Source: Azorhizobium sp965227945
GTDB lineage: Bacteria; Pseudomonadota; Alphaproteobacteria; Rhizobiales; Xanthobacteraceae
Length of the DNA: 64,000 nucleotides
Assembly: GCA_965227945.1 (NCBI GenBank)
Contig: CBDDGQ010000005.1
Span: 248,001 to 312,000, forward strand
Direction of reading: 5' to 3'
Part shown: one piece after another, positions 50,467 through 59,993 of the stretch
How positions within the stretch are numbered: the stretch's first letter is position 1
Layout of the letters: each line of letters begins with the position of its first letter
Program-made: the position numbers and the translations under genes
The notes under the pieces: generated by a model
Told to the model about the DNA's origin: nothing
Seen by the model: the letters and a program-made list of their open reading frames with translations, nothing else
The model's database searches: none

Positions 50467-51405
50467 TCAGGGCGTCAGCGTGGCCAAAGCGGGATCGCGG
50501 CCCATGCCCACGTCCTGGTCGAGGCGCGGCGCGATGCGGCGGGCCTCCGCCACCAGAGCGGCGGTGAGCGGCGTGGTGGGTTCCCGGTGCGGCACGACGA
50601 GGCCGATGGAATGGGTGATTTCCGGCTCCACAATGGGGATCGAGCGCAGTTGCGAGGTCAGGCCCAGGCTATCCGCTAGCATGGCCGGCATGACGCTGGA
50701 CCATTGGCCGGTGCGCACATGGGTGAACAGCACGATCATGGAATTGGATTCCAGGGTCGGCTTCTGCACGGTGCCCGAGGCCGCCAGCAGGCCATCGACG
50801 ATGCGGCGGTTCTGCATGTCGGGCGTCAGCAGGCACAGCGGCAATTCGGCGATCTCGGCCCAGGTCACCTGATCCCGGTCGCCATATTTGGCGCCCGGCG
50901 CGGTGACCAGCCGATAGCGCTCGCGATAGAGCGGCACCGTGTTCACTCGGCCGAGCGGTTCGTTGTCCAGATAGGTCAGGCCGGCGTCGATCTCCAGGTT
51001 CTCCAGATGGTTGAGAATCTCGATGGAGGTCGAGGAGATCACCGTGAAGCGCACGTCCGGATGGCGGGCGCGGAAGGGGGTGGTGAGCGCCGCCACCATG
51101 GGCAGAGCGGTGGGGATGGCGGCGATGCGCAGCGGTCCGGAGAGGCCGCGCTTCAGGGCATCGATGTCCTGACGCATGGCGCGGCTGTCGGCGACGATGC
51201 GGCGCGCCCATTCCAGCGTGCGCTCGCCTTCCGGGGTGAAGCCCATGAAGCGCGAGCCGCGCTGCACCAGCAGCACGCCCAGCGTATCCTCCAACTGCTT
51301 GATGCCGGCGGACAAGGTGGGCTGCGTGACGCCGCAGGCTTCACCCGCGCGCCCGAAATGGCGTTCCCGCGCGAGCGCGATCAGATATTCCAGTTTGTCG
51401 ATCAT
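50467..51405 (-). CDS. LysR-family regulator
   Basis: A 312-residue regulator: MIDKLEYLIALARERHFGRAGEACGVTQPTLSAGIKQLEDTLG HTH, then PLRIAAIPTALPM ligand domain. The N-terminus resembles LysR proteins that sit in front of NAD-dependent formate dehydrogenase (fds) operons, but no fds gene is in the window. It is convergent with the efflux operon. The 340-base gap to the next gene (51,406-51,745) shows no clear gene. Confidence 0.9.
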   Translation of the reverse strand: MIDKLEYLIALARERHFGRAGEACGVTQPTLSAGIKQLEDTLGVLLVQRGSRFMGFTPEGERTLEWARRIVADSRAMRQDIDALKRGLSGPLRIAAIPTALPMVAALTTPFRARHPDVRFTVISSTSIEILNHLENLEIDAGLTYLDNEPLGRVNTVPLYRERYRLVTAPGAKYGDRDQVTWAEIAELPLCLLTPDMQNRRIVDGLLAASGTVQKPTLESNSMIVLFTHVRTGQWSSVMPAMLADSLGLTSQLRSIPIVEPEITHSIGLVVPHREPTTPLTAALVAEARRIAPRLDQDVGMGRDPALATLTP

Positions 51406-51745
51406 CGAGCCATTTCAGTGCGCTGTCACCCCGTGGACATCCCTGACAAGGATTGTCCTCCCCTGCAAGCACCGCCGCTTCGTCGCGCTCTTCGCGACGA
51501 CGGTTTTGGACGTCCGGGGATCAGGCGGACACCCGGAGGCCGCGCCACCGGCGCTGCTGGATGTCGACGGATCTTAACGTCCCGGTATTTTCATCAGCCG
51601 TAAGAAATCCGTCTTCACCGTTCATTCATCCTGCCCTACACCGGCTGCCGCCGTTGCCCTGTTCCAGCCATACAGGCGGGAACTTGATCGGGAGGGTCGC
51701 GATTAAATCCCATGCGCCCCTGTCGCCCGGAGAGGGAAGGAGACG

Positions 51746-52051
51746 ATGATGCGAATAACTGTCGGTCTTTGCGCCGCGGCCCTGTTGGGCGGGCTGGCCC
51801 TGAGCGTGCCGCCCGCTGCGGCGGCCACGGTGATCTCGCCGGGACTGGCCCCGGCCCCCGCCGCTGCCCCCATCGCCGAGCCCGCGGCGTGGGTCTGCGG
51901 ACCCACCCGTTGCAACTGGGTGCCAGGTCCGCCCCGCCGGCCGCCGCCGCCCTGGGCGCGCGGCTGGGGTCCCCCGCCGCGGCCCGGCTGCTTCTGGGTC
52001 CGCCAGGCGCGCCCCTTCGGCCCGCCGGTCTGGGTCCGAGTCTGCCGGTGA
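51746..52051 (+). CDS. Small secreted Pro/Trp/Arg-rich protein
   Basis: A 101-residue protein with a clear signal peptide (MMRITVGLCAAALLGGLALSVPPAAAA) and a mature part rich in Pro, Trp, Arg with three Cys (VCGPTRCNW, GCFWV, VCR). It resembles the many small exported proteins of rhizobia with GPP/RWGPP repeats. GAAGGAGA precedes the start. Function unknown. Confidence 0.75.
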   Translation: MMRITVGLCAAALLGGLALSVPPAAAATVISPGLAPAPAAAPIAEPAAWVCGPTRCNWVPGPPRRPPPPWARGWGPPPRPGCFWVRQARPFGPPVWVRVCR

Positions 52052-52158
52052 TGCGCACTGGGTTCGCGCCGGCTCCGGCCGGCGCGAATGCGGGCCATCG
52101 GCGCCTGCGAAAGATTGGCATCCCAGGCCACGCGACGGCGCGGCTGGTCCGCGCGACC

Positions 52159-53442
52159 CTATTCTCCTGCGGCCTGACGCGGCAGGGGAAAGGGGGCGGC
52201 GGATTCCGTGGGGGCCTCGGTCTCGCCGGACTGCGAGGGGGGCTCGGGCGCGGCCAGAGCCAGGATCCGACCCGCGAGACTGACGCCGCTGCCGGCCACT
52301 GCCGGTTCGGCGCCGGCCAGCAACGCCGGCAAGGGTGAGCCCGGGACGCGGGCCGCCAGCGCCGTCACCTTCGCCGCCAGGTCGGCGATGGTGTCCTTGA
52401 GGGCGGCGCGTTCCGCCGTGCCGGCAGAGATGTCATCGGCCGGGGCGCCGCGCGTGGCGCGGGCGCGCTCCAGCGCGTCAGACATCATGGCATGGTCCGC
52501 CTTCAGCATGGCCAGGGCGTCGGACAAGCGGCGCGTTTCCGCCTGGGCGGCGGCAAATTCCTCGGCGCGCCGGTGTTCCAGGGTCTGCAGGACCGTGCGA
52601 CTGGCCTCGAAATCCGAGGTGGTCAGGGCGAGCGTGGTTTCCAGCTCCGCCACACGGGCGGCCTGCGCTGCCACCGTCGCGCCACGGGCGGCGCTCTCTT
52701 CGATCTTCTCCATCAGCGCCCGCCGCGCCTGGCTCAACTCGCTCGCCAGTTGCGCTTCGACCTTCGCCGCGGTGGTGGCGGCTTCCGCGCCCTGCACCTG
52801 GGCGTCGAACAGCAAGGTCCGCACATCCCCAAGGGTCGCGGTGGTGGTGGCGTGCGCGGCCTGCTCCTGCGCCAGCTCCCGCTCCAGTTCCATCACGCGC
52901 CCGTCGCGGACCAGCAGCGTGGTCTCCCGCTCGGCCAGACTCACCTGTAGCTCCTCGCGCCGGCTGGTCTCCTCTGCCAAGGCGGTGCTGGTGGAGGCCA
53001 AGGCCGCGCGCGTGGCGGCCAAGGTGGTGGTCGCCTGCTCCAGCAGGAGGGTTCGATCCGCCAGTGCCGCCGCCTCCGCGGCAAAGCGCGTCTCAAGCTC
53101 GGCGTGGGCCAGCGTCAAGGCATCGAATTCCGCGGTCTTCTCGGTCAGCCGTCGGTCGAGATCGAAGATGCGCAGGCGCTGCTGCTCGATGGCGGTGGCA
53201 TGCCCGACAATGGTCTCGCGGGTCTGCTCCAGCTGCAGCTCCAGCCGGCGCTGGTTGAGGGCGAAGGCGGCCCGCTGCTGATCCTTGTCGGCCTGGATCT
53301 CAAAGATGGAGACCGGCACAGCCGCTTCCACCCGCCGGGTGGTCAGACGCACGGCGCGATGCCAGACCGCGGGCAGCACCAAGAGCGCCCCCAAGGTGGC
53401 GATCAGCACCCCCAATGCGAAAAACATGATCTGTTCGATCAC
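52159..53442 (-). CDS. Membrane-anchored coiled-coil protein
   Basis: A 427-residue protein with one N-terminal transmembrane helix (QIMFFALGVLIATLGALLVLPAVW) and a long Ala/Glu-rich coiled coil from about residue 45 to 350 (for example RLELQLEQTRETIVGHATAIEQQ), with a Pro-rich tail. The shape recalls membrane-anchored RmuC-like or septum/cell-wall scaffold proteins, but no nuclease domain is seen. Function unknown. Confidence 0.8.
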   Translation of the reverse strand: MIEQIMFFALGVLIATLGALLVLPAVWHRAVRLTTRRVEAAVPVSIFEIQADKDQQRAAFALNQRRLELQLEQTRETIVGHATAIEQQRLRIFDLDRRLTEKTAEFDALTLAHAELETRFAAEAAALADRTLLLEQATTTLAATRAALASTSTALAEETSRREELQVSLAERETTLLVRDGRVMELERELAQEQAAHATTTATLGDVRTLLFDAQVQGAEAATTAAKVEAQLASELSQARRALMEKIEESAARGATVAAQAARVAELETTLALTTSDFEASRTVLQTLEHRRAEEFAAAQAETRRLSDALAMLKADHAMMSDALERARATRGAPADDISAGTAERAALKDTIADLAAKVTALAARVPGSPLPALLAGAEPAVAGSGVSLAGRILALAAPEPPSQSGETEAPTESAAPFPLPRQAAGE

Positions 53443-53572
53443 GCGAAACCTGCGCTTTCACCCCGCGAGAAGGGCCATTCATGCCACGCAATCGGCTCGC
53501 GTGCCACCGGCCATCGGCAGATGCCGATGGCGCCATGTGACCCTTGCGTTACGTCGGTCGACGGCGGGCGGA

Positions 53573-54166
53573 TCAGAAGGGGTTCCAGGTGGGCTGGGGC
53601 GTGAACTTCAGATAGCCGATATTGGCCCCGAGCCGCACGCCGACGCCGGAGCGGATCGGCACCACGACGATGTTGTCGGCGGTCAGCGCGGTCATGCCGA
53701 AGCCGGCCACGAAATAGGCCGAGCCGGACACCCCTCCGAAGCGGCGGAACACGTCGTCCACGGTGCGCAGATTATACACCAGGATCATAGTCCGCCCCCC
53801 GTCGCCGCCGAAGTCCCAGCCGAGCGACGGGCCCTGCCAATACATCTTCAGGTCGCCGGCATTGCGGGTATAGAGCACGCCCTCGCCATAGCGCAGGCCG
53901 CCGATGAAGGCGCCGGTGCCCTCCTGGCCGAGAATGTAGCCATTGGGCTGGCCCCACTGATTGACCGCCTTCTCGATGGTCAGCGCCAGGCCGCGGGAGA
54001 CCGAGCCGAAGAAGGAATGCCCCTTGGTGACCAACTCATTGGTGGAATAGGTGCCGGGCTGCGCCGCGCGGGGCTGCTGCTGCTGAGCGGCAGCGGGACC
54101 TGCCAGCGCTGCAAGAAGCGCGAGCCCGGCGACAAGACGGGCAAAGGGAGAGCGCAGGACAGTCAT
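53573..54166 (-). CDS. eipA: EipA-type (DUF1134) envelope integrity protein
   Basis: A 197-residue exported protein: signal peptide with a GLALLAALAGPAAAQ end, then the DUF1134 core YSTNELVTKGHSFFGSVSRGLA, GAFIGGLRYGEGVLYTR, GPSLGWDFGGDGGR and FRRFGGVSGSAYFVAGFGMT. In Brucella EipA supports cell-envelope integrity and acts in the periplasm. Good full-length match. Confidence 0.9.
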   Translation of the reverse strand: MTVLRSPFARLVAGLALLAALAGPAAAQQQQPRAAQPGTYSTNELVTKGHSFFGSVSRGLALTIEKAVNQWGQPNGYILGQEGTGAFIGGLRYGEGVLYTRNAGDLKMYWQGPSLGWDFGGDGGRTMILVYNLRTVDDVFRRFGGVSGSAYFVAGFGMTALTADNIVVVPIRSGVGVRLGANIGYLKFTPQPTWNPF

Positions 54167-54306
54167 GGAGCATCTCGCGGTTGGCGTCGGGCGGGAGAGC
54201 CGCGAATCGGCGTTGAACACTAAAGCGATCACTGTGACGCAGAGAAGGCGCGGCGCAAGATCAGCTCACAGGCCCGCGCCGCCGACGCCGCGCACCAGGG
54301 GGCCTG

Positions 54307-55119
54307 TCACGCTGCCGGGGCGCCTTCGGCAATGAAACCATTCACCCTGAAGCCATTCTGCGGGTGGCCATAGGTCAAAGGCGTCCCATCGGGCCGCTGG
54401 ATCCGCCCGCCCGCTGCCAGGACGATGGCATGTCCAGCGGCGGAATCCCACTCCATGACCGGCGACAAGCGCGGATAGAAATCCACCTGCCCCTCGGCCA
54501 GCAGGCCGAATTTCAGGGCCGAGCCGGCGGACAGGCAGTCTTCCACCAAAAGGCTGTCGATGAGCGCCCGGGTCTGGGGATCCGCATGGGAGCGGCTGGC
54601 GGCGACCCGGATGGCACCGGCGGGGCGCGGCCGGCATCGGATCGGCTGCCAACTGGCCGGATCCACCGCCGCCTCCGGCGTGCGCAGTGCGCGGAAGGCT
54701 TTGCCGCGGGCGGCCGCATAAAGCAGGCCCTTCGCCGGGGCGTATATGACCCCGAAGGCGGGCGTCCGGCCCTCCACCAGGGCGATGTTGACGGTATATT
54801 CGCCGTTGCCGGACACGAACTCTCGCGTGCCGTCCAGCGGGTCCACCAGCAGGAAGCGCGGGCCGATGGTCCCGGCCGCTCCCTCCGACATGGCTTCTTC
54901 CGCCACGATGGGCACATCGGGAAGGAGTTCGGCCAGGCGCGCGCAGATCAGCGCTTCCGATGCCTGGTCGGCGTCCGTCAACGCACTTGAATCCGCTTTG
55001 GTTCGGGCATTCATGCCGGTGGCCTCGATGCGGCGGATCACCACGCCGGCGGCCAAGGCAATGCCTGCGAGCCCGGCCAGGAGCGACAGGTCCTCGGAGG
55101 TCGGATCAGGAAGCGACAT
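54307..55119 (-). CDS. cysQ: CysQ, 3'(2'),5'-bisphosphate nucleotidase
   Basis: A 270-residue Li-sensitive phosphatase of the inositol monophosphatase superfamily. Motifs are KADSSALTDADQASE, VAEEAMSEG, FLLVDPLDGTREFVSGNGEYTVNIAL and VMEWDSAAGHAIVLAAGG. It breaks down PAP from sulfate assimilation. Length normal; monocistronic. Confidence 0.93.
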   Translation of the reverse strand: MSLPDPTSEDLSLLAGLAGIALAAGVVIRRIEATGMNARTKADSSALTDADQASEALICARLAELLPDVPIVAEEAMSEGAAGTIGPRFLLVDPLDGTREFVSGNGEYTVNIALVEGRTPAFGVIYAPAKGLLYAAARGKAFRALRTPEAAVDPASWQPIRCRPRPAGAIRVAASRSHADPQTRALIDSLLVEDCLSAGSALKFGLLAEGQVDFYPRLSPVMEWDSAAGHAIVLAAGGRIQRPDGTPLTYGHPQNGFRVNGFIAEGAPAA

Positions 55120-55363
55120 GGCGGCCTGCAGGGTCAGGAGGAGGTAGCAGCGCGGAGCAAGGCACGCCGGTGCGACAGCGCGGTCGCTTCTAACCCAGCG
55201 GCCGGCCGGCGTCGATGCGCCCCCGCCACCTTGTAGCCGGCGAACTCAGGGTATATCAGAGCCGCACGCGCCGTTCTGCGGGCTGAGGTTGCGCTGCATC
55301 ATGACGGGTGCGCCCTTGGTTTCCCGTCGATCGTCGTCTTTGGAACCGCAAAACGGATAGGCC

Positions 55364-56047
55364 ATGACTTCCGTCTCGTCTCCCGCGTCCGCGCCTTCGG
55401 GCGCCCCCGTGCTGCTTGCGGTCTCGGCCCTGGATCTTGCCGCGTTGCTCTGCTCGCGGGTCTGTCATGATGTCATCAGCCCGGTGGGCGCCATCGTCAA
55501 CGGCCTGGAAGTGCTGGAAGACGAAGACGCGCCCGACATGCGCGAAGTGGCCCTGGACCTGATCGCCAAGAGCGCCCGTCAGGCCTCCGCCCGCCTTCAG
55601 TTCACCCGGCTGGCGTTCGGCGCCGCCGGCTCCGCCCGGGCGACCCTGGATCTGGGCGATGCCGAGCAGGTGGTGCGTGGCATGATGGATGACGCCCGCA
55701 CCAAGATCGAGTGGATGCTGCCGCGCGAACTGCTGCCGAAGAATCGCGTGAAACTGCTGCTGAACCTGATGCTGCTGGCTGGCATGACGGTGCCGCGCGG
55801 CGGCATCATCCAGGTGGCGGCGGTGGGCAGCGGACCGGAGATGGGCTTTTCCATCGCCGGGACCGGTGTCAGCGCCCGCATTCCCCAGAGCGTGACCCCG
55901 CTGCTGGAGGGAATCGCCCCCGAAGGCGGCCTGGACGCCCACGCGGTGCAGCCTTTCTATGCCGGCATGCTGGCCCGCGAGTGCGGCCTGGTGGTGGGCT
56001 TTTCCCAGGATGGCGAAACCGTCACCCTAACCGCGCTGCCGGTCTGA
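55364..56047 (+). CDS. chpT: ChpT histidine phosphotransferase
   Basis: A 227-residue protein with the phosphorylated His in LCSRVCHDVISPVGAIVNGLEVLE and a C-terminal degenerate ATPase-like fold, as in ChpT of Caulobacter. It passes phosphate from CckA to CtrA and CpdR to control the cell cycle. A typical alphaproteobacterial gene. Good match. Confidence 0.92.
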   Translation: MTSVSSPASAPSGAPVLLAVSALDLAALLCSRVCHDVISPVGAIVNGLEVLEDEDAPDMREVALDLIAKSARQASARLQFTRLAFGAAGSARATLDLGDAEQVVRGMMDDARTKIEWMLPRELLPKNRVKLLLNLMLLAGMTVPRGGIIQVAAVGSGPEMGFSIAGTGVSARIPQSVTPLLEGIAPEGGLDAHAVQPFYAGMLARECGLVVGFSQDGETVTLTALPV

Positions 56048-56062
56048 TGCGTTCGCCGGCCC

Positions 56063-58165
56063 TCAGTCCAGAAGGCCGGCGGTTTTCAACGCGAAGATAG
56101 AGACCAGCGCCACTTCCTCCAGGCGGTCGAACCGTCCGGCGGCGCCGCCGTGACCTGCTTCCATATTGGTGCGCAGCAGGATCGGCTGCGCGGAGGTGGC
56201 CACCGCCCGCAACCGCGCCACCCATTTTGCGGGCTCCCAATACGTCACCCGCGGATCGGTCAGCCCGGCCAAAGCGAAGATGGCCGGGTAGGCCTGCGCG
56301 CGGACATTATCCACCGGCGAATACCCCTGGATGGTGCGGAAAGCCTCCACATCCAGAAGCGGGTTGCCCCATTCGGGCCATTCGGGCGGGGTCAGCGGCA
56401 ACGTGTCGTCCAGCATGGTGGTGAGGACGTCGACGAAGGGCACTTCGGCGATGATGCCGGCGAACAGGTCCGGCCGCATGTTGGCGATAGCGCCCATCAG
56501 CATGCCGCCCGCCGAGCCGCCCTGGGCGATGATGCGCGCGGGACGGGTGATGCCGCCGGCCACCAGATGCTCGGCTGCGGCGATGAAATCCGTGAAGGTA
56601 TTGGTCTTGTGCGCCAGCTTGCCGTCCGCATACCAGTGCCAGCCCTTGTCGGTGCCGCCCCGCACATGGGCGATGGCATAGACAAAGCCGCGATCCACCA
56701 GCGACAGGCGATTGGTGGAAAACCCCGCCGGGATGGAAATGCCGTAAGCCCCATAGCCATAGAGCAGGCAGGGGGCTGACCCGTCCCGCGGCGTGTCGGC
56801 GCGGTAGAGCAGGGAGATGGGGATGCTCTCACCGTCCGGGGCGGTGGCAAAGACTCGGCGGGTGACATAGGCCGAGGGGTCGTGACCGCTGGGGACCTCC
56901 TGACGCTTCAGCAGCGTTCGCGCCCGGCTCGCCATGTCATAGGCCCAGACCTCCGAGGGGGTCGTCATGGAGGCATAGGTGAACCGCAACTCGGTCGTGT
57001 CGAACTCATGCCCGCCGTTCATGTGGAGCGAATAAGCGTCTTCGGCAAAGGCGATGGGGTGTTCGGCGCCGGTGGCCACGTCGCGGATGATGATGCAGGG
57101 CAATCCGTCCTGGCGCTCCAGGCGCGCCAACTGGTCCCGGTAGGCCACCTGCGATAGGATCATGCGGCCCGGTTGATGCGGCACCAGATCCTGCCATAGG
57201 GCCCGCTCCGGCGTGGCCGTGGGGACGGTGACCAGCTTGAAGTCTTCGGCCCCGTCCGCATTGGTCAGGATCACCAACCGGTCCGCGCCGGCGAGGTCCG
57301 GATGGTGTTCCACATCATAGCGCACGCCCACCGTCCGGGTCGCGACAAGGCGGGGGACGGCGTCCGGGTCACGCAGGTCCAGCAGATGGACTTCTGAGGT
57401 CTCATGGTCGCCACAGGCGATGAGGCCGAAGGCGCGCGACTGGGTGCGGCCAAGGGACACGAAGAAGCCCTTGTCCGGCTCTTCATAAATCAGCGTGTCC
57501 TGCGCCGGGTCGGTGCCCAGGCGATGGCGGAACACGCGGGACGGCCGATGCTCGGCATCCCGGCGGATGTAATACAAGGTGGCGCTGTCGCCGCCCCAGA
57601 TGAAGTCTCCGGCGCTGTCGGCGATCCGCAAAGCCGACCCGTCAGACCCCGCCAGATCCTCACCGGTGCTCAGATCGCGCACACGGATGGTGAACAGTTC
57701 GGAGCCCGCTTCATCGGCGGCGAAGGCCAGGCGTCGATGATCAGGACTGTGGCTCACTTGCGAAAGGTTGTAATAGGCCTTGCCCGCAGCCTCCGCATCG
57801 CCATCCAGCAAGATGACCTCGTCGCCCATCGGCAAAGTCTTGCGGCAGATGAGGCGATGCTGGCCACCCGTACGGTGTCGGCTGAAATAGGCATAAGGCC
57901 CGTCGGGGGCGGGGACGTTCACGTCGTCTTCTTTGATGCGTCCACGCATCTCGGCGATCAACTGGTCCTTGAGCGCCGCATATGGGGCGAGCGCCGCATC
58001 GGCGAAGCGGTTTTCCGCTTCCAGATAGGCGCGGATGTCCGCCGGCAGAACGGTGGGGTCGCGCATGACCTCGCGCCAATTGTCGGCACGCAGCCATGCA
58101 TAATCATCGCTCAGGGCGATGCCGTGGATGTGGCGCGTGGTGGGGCGGCGCGCGGCCGCCGGCAT
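56063..58165 (-). CDS. ptrB: Oligopeptidase B (S9 prolyl oligopeptidase family)
   Basis: A 700-residue serine peptidase. N-terminal beta-propeller, then the catalytic alpha/beta-hydrolase domain: nucleophile in IAQGGSAGGMLMGA, Asp in AGLTDPRVTYWEP, His in EAGHGGAAGRFDRLEE near the end. It cleaves peptides after basic residues. ATG 58165 is chosen; a GTG at 58186 and an ATG at 58228 would overlap msrB. Confidence 0.93.
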   Translation of the reverse strand: MPAAARRPTTRHIHGIALSDDYAWLRADNWREVMRDPTVLPADIRAYLEAENRFADAALAPYAALKDQLIAEMRGRIKEDDVNVPAPDGPYAYFSRHRTGGQHRLICRKTLPMGDEVILLDGDAEAAGKAYYNLSQVSHSPDHRRLAFAADEAGSELFTIRVRDLSTGEDLAGSDGSALRIADSAGDFIWGGDSATLYYIRRDAEHRPSRVFRHRLGTDPAQDTLIYEEPDKGFFVSLGRTQSRAFGLIACGDHETSEVHLLDLRDPDAVPRLVATRTVGVRYDVEHHPDLAGADRLVILTNADGAEDFKLVTVPTATPERALWQDLVPHQPGRMILSQVAYRDQLARLERQDGLPCIIIRDVATGAEHPIAFAEDAYSLHMNGGHEFDTTELRFTYASMTTPSEVWAYDMASRARTLLKRQEVPSGHDPSAYVTRRVFATAPDGESIPISLLYRADTPRDGSAPCLLYGYGAYGISIPAGFSTNRLSLVDRGFVYAIAHVRGGTDKGWHWYADGKLAHKTNTFTDFIAAAEHLVAGGITRPARIIAQGGSAGGMLMGAIANMRPDLFAGIIAEVPFVDVLTTMLDDTLPLTPPEWPEWGNPLLDVEAFRTIQGYSPVDNVRAQAYPAIFALAGLTDPRVTYWEPAKWVARLRAVATSAQPILLRTNMEAGHGGAAGRFDRLEEVALVSIFALKTAGLLD

Positions 58166-58175
58166 GTTGGGAGCG

Positions 58176-58607
58176 TCAGGCGTCACCTTGGTCCTCGCCT
58201 TCGGGCTTGAGGTGCAGGGCCGTGCCATTCATGCAGAAGCGCAGCCCGGTGGGCTGGGGGCCATCGGGAAAGACATGGCCGAGATGACCCTCGCAACGGG
58301 CGCATAGCACTTCCACGCGCCGCATGCCGTGGCTGCGGTCTTCCACATTCTTCACCGCAGCGGCGTCCACGGGGGCATAGAAGCTGGGCCAGCCGCTGCC
58401 AGAATCAAACTTCGTCTCGGAGGTGAACAAGGCGGAACCGCAGGCGGCGCACTCATAGAGGCCGCGGCGCTTTTCGTCCCAATAGGGACCGGTGAACGCG
58501 CGCTCCGTCCCATGCTCGCGCATCACGCGATATTGTTCAGGGGTCAGTTTATCACGCCATTCCGCATCGGTTTGGGCAATTTTTCCAGACGGGACATTAT
58601 CGCTCAT
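58176..58607 (-). CDS. msrB: MsrB, methionine-R-sulfoxide reductase
   Basis: A 143-residue MsrB. Zinc ligands are in YECAACGSALF and EVLCARCEGHLGHVF; the catalytic Cys is in LRFCMNGTALHL. It repairs oxidised methionine. It precedes ptrB by 10 bases and may be co-transcribed. Confidence 0.95.
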   Translation of the reverse strand: MSDNVPSGKIAQTDAEWRDKLTPEQYRVMREHGTERAFTGPYWDEKRRGLYECAACGSALFTSETKFDSGSGWPSFYAPVDAAAVKNVEDRSHGMRRVEVLCARCEGHLGHVFPDGPQPTGLRFCMNGTALHLKPEGEDQGDA

Positions 58608-58994
58608 GGCCGTGCTCCGTGAAACATCTTGTTCAAATTCTTGCTGCCTGAGGTAGGCATTGGCCTTGCGATCTGCAAGCGTGTGCCGTTGCCGTGCCTG
58701 CCTGCCGTAGCGGCAGACGGTGATGGGCGCGATGGGATGCGTTGCATGGACTTTGCACGTTGCAGTGCTGCCATCAGGCTTCTCAGCGGTTTGCATAGAG
58801 CTTGGAAGAAGAGCCGTGATCTTCCAGAAAATGAACTTGCTTTTGATGGCAGATCAACATAGGTAGGCAACAGCGACGCTCGCTCGAATCGCTGCGCAGT
58901 GGCTGTACCCGTGAACAGACAGCCGTCGTCAGGACTCATGCCCCGCAGTCAAGCGTACCGTCCCGGTTTTCGGTTCTAACTTGAAGAAAGACCC
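58608..58994. other. Intergenic region before mucR
   Basis: 387 bases without a supported gene; AT-richer than the surroundings. It must hold the mucR promoter, but I cannot place it. Confidence 0.5.
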
Positions 58995-59411
58995 ATGAGC
59001 GAAGCAACGGAATCGACCACCTACATCGAGCTGGCCGCGGATATCGTCTCTGCGTATGTCAGCAACAATTCGGTCGCGGCGGCGGACCTGCCCAGCCTCA
59101 TCAATGAGGTGCACGCTGCGCTCCAGCGCGTCTCCAAGGGCGAAGGTGAGCCGGTTCCCGAGCCGCTGAAGCCGGCCGTGCCGCTGAAGAAGTCGGTGAC
59201 GCCCGATTTCATCATCTGCTTGGAAGATGGCAAGAAGTTCAAGTCGCTGAAGCGCCACCTGCGCACGCAGTACAACATGAGCCCGGAACAGTATCGCGAG
59301 AAGTGGGGCCTGGCCGCGGACTATCCGATGGTTGCGCCGAATTATGCCGCCGCCCGTTCCGAACTGGCCAAGCAGATGGGCCTGGGCCAGCAGCGTCGCC
59401 GCCGCCGCTGA
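58995..59411 (+). CDS. mucR: MucR/Ros-type zinc-finger regulator
   Basis: A 138-residue transcription factor: helical N-terminus, then the Ros/MucR domain TPDFIICLEDGKKFKSLKRHLRTQYNMSPEQYREKWGL. The Cys and first His are kept, but the second His of the H-x3-H pair is Gln (RHLRTQYN). MucR represses exopolysaccharide, motility and cell-cycle genes in rhizobia. A basic RRRRR tail ends the protein. Confidence 0.93.
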   Translation: MSEATESTTYIELAADIVSAYVSNNSVAAADLPSLINEVHAALQRVSKGEGEPVPEPLKPAVPLKKSVTPDFIICLEDGKKFKSLKRHLRTQYNMSPEQYREKWGLAADYPMVAPNYAAARSELAKQMGLGQQRRRRR

Positions 59412-59421
59412 CGCGGCCTTC

Positions 59422-59458
59422 GGACAGCCCGGCCGCGTCATCGCGTGGCCGGGCGTCC
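59422..59458 (+). terminator. mucR terminator hairpin
   Basis: Stem GGAC-GCCCGGCC-GCG, loop TCAT, CGC-GGCCGGGC-GTCC with small bulges; 11 bases after the stop. No clear U-tract. Confidence 0.65.
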
Positions 59459-59776
59459 GCTTGAGATTTTGACCAAGCGAAACAGGGCTGCGTGACGCGC
59501 CGGGTCATATCCTGCGTGTCCCCCTTGCGCCGCCCGCCGCGCCGCCCTGAGCGCGCTGCGGATCTGGGCCGGGCTCTCGTGCGCCCATGGCCGCAGGCGC
59601 TCCAGGCGGCCGGCGATCTCTTCATCCTTCTCAAAGCAGCGAAACGCCCGGATCGCAGCGCCAGCGGTCCCCTTGGCGCGCTGTGGCGCGGCCTGCGGCC
59701 CGGACCGGCGCGCGGCGCGCGCCGTCCCGGGCCCATTGGCCTGCTGAGGGCGTGGGGTGTGTGGGCGATGGGGCAT
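59438..59776 (-). CDS. Possible small basic protein, function unknown
   Basis: A 112-residue reading frame with MPHRPHTPRPQQANGPGT start and an ordered-looking centre (AIRAFRCFEKDEEIAGRLERLRPWAHESPAQIRSALRAARRAAQGG). Codon pattern is normal and an operator-like motif lies upstream on this strand. It overlaps the mucR terminator at its end. No family recognised; may be spurious. Confidence 0.4.
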   Translation of the reverse strand: MPHRPHTPRPQQANGPGTARAARRSGPQAAPQRAKGTAGAAIRAFRCFEKDEEIAGRLERLRPWAHESPAQIRSALRAARRAAQGGHAGYDPARHAALFRLVKISSGRPATR

Positions 59777-59821
59777 GACACTTCTCCCGAACGGCCACGC
59801 AGCATGCGACCCCACGGGGGG

Positions 59822-59840
59822 AGGGAGATAACTTTCCTAC
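59822..59840 (-). promoter_or_regulatory. Operator-like motif, left copy
   Basis: The minus strand reads TAGGAAAGTTATCTCCCT. A related TAGGAAAGTAATC is at 59963-59975 on the plus strand, and TTATCTCCCT recurs at 59931-59940. The two copies point away from each other, toward the small gene on the left and the DnaA-like gene on the right. Confidence 0.5.
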
Positions 59841-59962
59841 CCGCGCCGCCGTCTGTGGTCAGCACCTGCCCGCTATGCCCTTGTAATTCAGCCCGGATCC
59901 ATCGCGTGCCCGCCTCCCGGTGGGGCGAACTTATCTCCCTTGTCTGCCGCCTGAAATGATCA

Positions 59963-59975
59963 TAGGAAAGTAATC
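59963..59975 (+). promoter_or_regulatory. Operator-like motif, right copy
   Basis: TAGGAAAGTAATC, sharing TAGGAAAGT-ATC with the left copy, 19 bases before the ATG at 59994 and followed by AGGAGGT. Confidence 0.5.
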
Positions 59976-59993
59976 CTGTTTCAGGAGGTAGCT

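Noticed and set aside
58604..58939. 111-residue open frame on the minus strand before msrB
   Set aside because: No ribosome site, unusual composition for a protein and no family match; it covers the mucR upstream region.
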